Part shown: in pieces, positions 57,734-58,468 of the stretch
Position numbering within the stretch: the stretch's first letter is position 1
How the letters are laid out: every line of letters starts with the position of its first letter
Source of the DNA: a virus
Strand: one strand, 5' to 3'
Length of the DNA stretch: 58,468 bases
IMG/VR virus record: IMGVR_UViG_3300003322_000857
Span: 1 to 58,468 of that record
Made by a program: the position numbers and the translations under genes
The notes under the pieces: generated by a model
What the model was told of the DNA's origin: nothing
Databases searched by the model: none
Seen by the model: the letters and a program-made list of their open reading frames with translations, nothing else

Positions 57734-58468
57734 ATGGCATTACAAGGTAAATTGCCTTCAAAAATACAAAAAAGGCTTAAATTGTTAGTGTATGGTCCGG
57801 CTGGGTGTGGTAAAACTTTTTGTGCGTTAGGTTTCCCCAAGTCTTATTATATTGACACAGAGGGTTCGGCAAAACATGATCAATACATTGATTTAATGGA
57901 AAAAAACGAAACGGTTTATTATTCAACTCAAGATTTTTTTACTCTTGAAAATGAAGTTAAAGAATTAGCTAATTGTAAACATGATTTCAAAACATTAATC
58001 ATAGATCCTATTACTATTATATATCAGTCTTTGGTAGATTCGTTTGAAGATAAGGGTTATAACGAGCATTATAAAAAAGCAAATAGAATATTTAGAAGAT
58101 TTATTAACTTATTAAATCGTCTTGATATGAATATCGTATTGATTAGCCATAGTAAAGATCAATATTATATAGATCCAAAATCAAAAGAAATGTCAGTTGT
58201 TGGTCAAACTTATGATACTTATAAGAAGAGTGATTATATGCTTGACTTATTATTAGAAACCAAATCTATAGATGGTAGAAGAATGGCTACAGTGAAGAAG
58301 TCAAGAATTTCTGGATTTCCTTTGCATGATGAATTTGAATTTTCATATGAACAAATTTGTAAACGTTATGATAAAAATATTTTAGAAAAAGATTCTACCC
58401 CGATTATGCTTGCTACTGATAAAACCCTGAAGGTTTTGGAAAATATATTTGAATCTAATGGGTATTCT
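57734..58468 (+). CDS. RecA/Sak4-like phage ATPase (3' end off window)
   Basis: 245 codons, open at the edge. AGGAG lies 8 bases before ATG 57734. Walker A GPAGCGKT (residues ~22-29), Walker B-like TLIIDP (~92-97), NIVLISHSKDQ (motif with sensor residue) and an E in IDTEGSA. This is the phage AAA_24/Sak4 type, which works with single-strand annealing and replication. It is likely the first gene of a recombination block continuing outside the window. Confidence 0.7.
   Translation, partial: MALQGKLPSKIQKRLKLLVYGPAGCGKTFCALGFPKSYYIDTEGSAKHDQYIDLMEKNETVYYSTQDFFTLENEVKELANCKHDFKTLIIDPITIIYQSLVDSFEDKGYNEHYKKANRIFRRFINLLNRLDMNIVLISHSKDQYYIDPKSKEMSVVGQTYDTYKKSDYMLDLLLETKSIDGRRMATVKKSRISGFPLHDEFEFSYEQICKRYDKNILEKDSTPIMLATDKTLKVLENIFESNGYS

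Noticed and set aside
1-58468. CRISPR array, insertion sequence or transposase
   Set aside because: No regularly spaced repeats and no transposase-like protein were seen; the repeats found are pairs linked to promoters or gene duplicates.

Overview
The window is the body of an AT-rich, short-tailed (podovirus-like) temperate phage that also carries plasmid-type maintenance genes, so it is best read as a phage-plasmid of a Gram-negative, probably gammaproteobacterial host. The host group is inferred only from base composition, strong Shine-Dalgarno sites and sigma70-type promoters; no host gene is present. No integrase, endolysin or obvious holin was recognised. Both window edges cut genes, so those functions may lie outside.

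Structural half (1-28.9 kb, all minus strand, so transcription runs from about 28.9 kb down to 1): terminase large subunit, an unusual 308-base structured spacer, portal, small Lys/Gly-rich proteins, a protein with a GroES-like C-terminal half, scaffold-like protein, a leader full of hairpins, a decoration-like protein and the major capsid protein. These are followed by two fibre-like proteins, small proteins, head-tail adaptors (one with a discoidin-like insert), two more fibre-like proteins sharing one N-terminal module, a pair of duplicated appendage proteins, a T7 gp11-like adaptor, a gp10-like tail hub, and four proteins that look like internal/ejection proteins.

Accessory half (28.9-58.5 kb, lower GC, tightly packed very small genes). 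29-31.9 kb minus: HTH protein, metallophosphoesterase and small paralogs. 31.9-38.1 kb plus: a long operon behind a near-consensus promoter whose spacer is a perfect 18-bp palindrome; it contains tandem duplicates, a run of tiny membrane proteins and a second possible GroES-like protein. 38.1-41.5 kb minus: NADAR-domain protein, DUF5681 (terminase small subunit-like) protein and a three-member paralog family behind its own promoter and leader RNA. 41.6-44.5 kb minus: a self-contained tRNA-Glu transcription unit and a release-factor-like protein without GGQ. 44.6-49.1 kb: a tRNA-like RNA, a ParA plus ribbon-helix-helix partition pair with 29-bp repeats upstream of each gene, an ArdA-like antirestriction protein and a winged-helix replication initiator. 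49.1-55.6 kb plus: a possible short RNA, then an operon dominated by a tandem array of about seven diverged ~100-residue paralogs. 55.7-58.5 kb: a second tRNA-like sequence, a YopX-like protein, a ribbon-helix-helix protein, and a RecA/Sak4-like ATPase that runs off the end.

Reading of the whole: the minus-strand left half builds the virion, ParA/RHH and the replication protein keep the genome as a low-copy plasmid, and the small-gene operons are probably host-takeover and counter-defence cargo that has grown by repeated local duplication.
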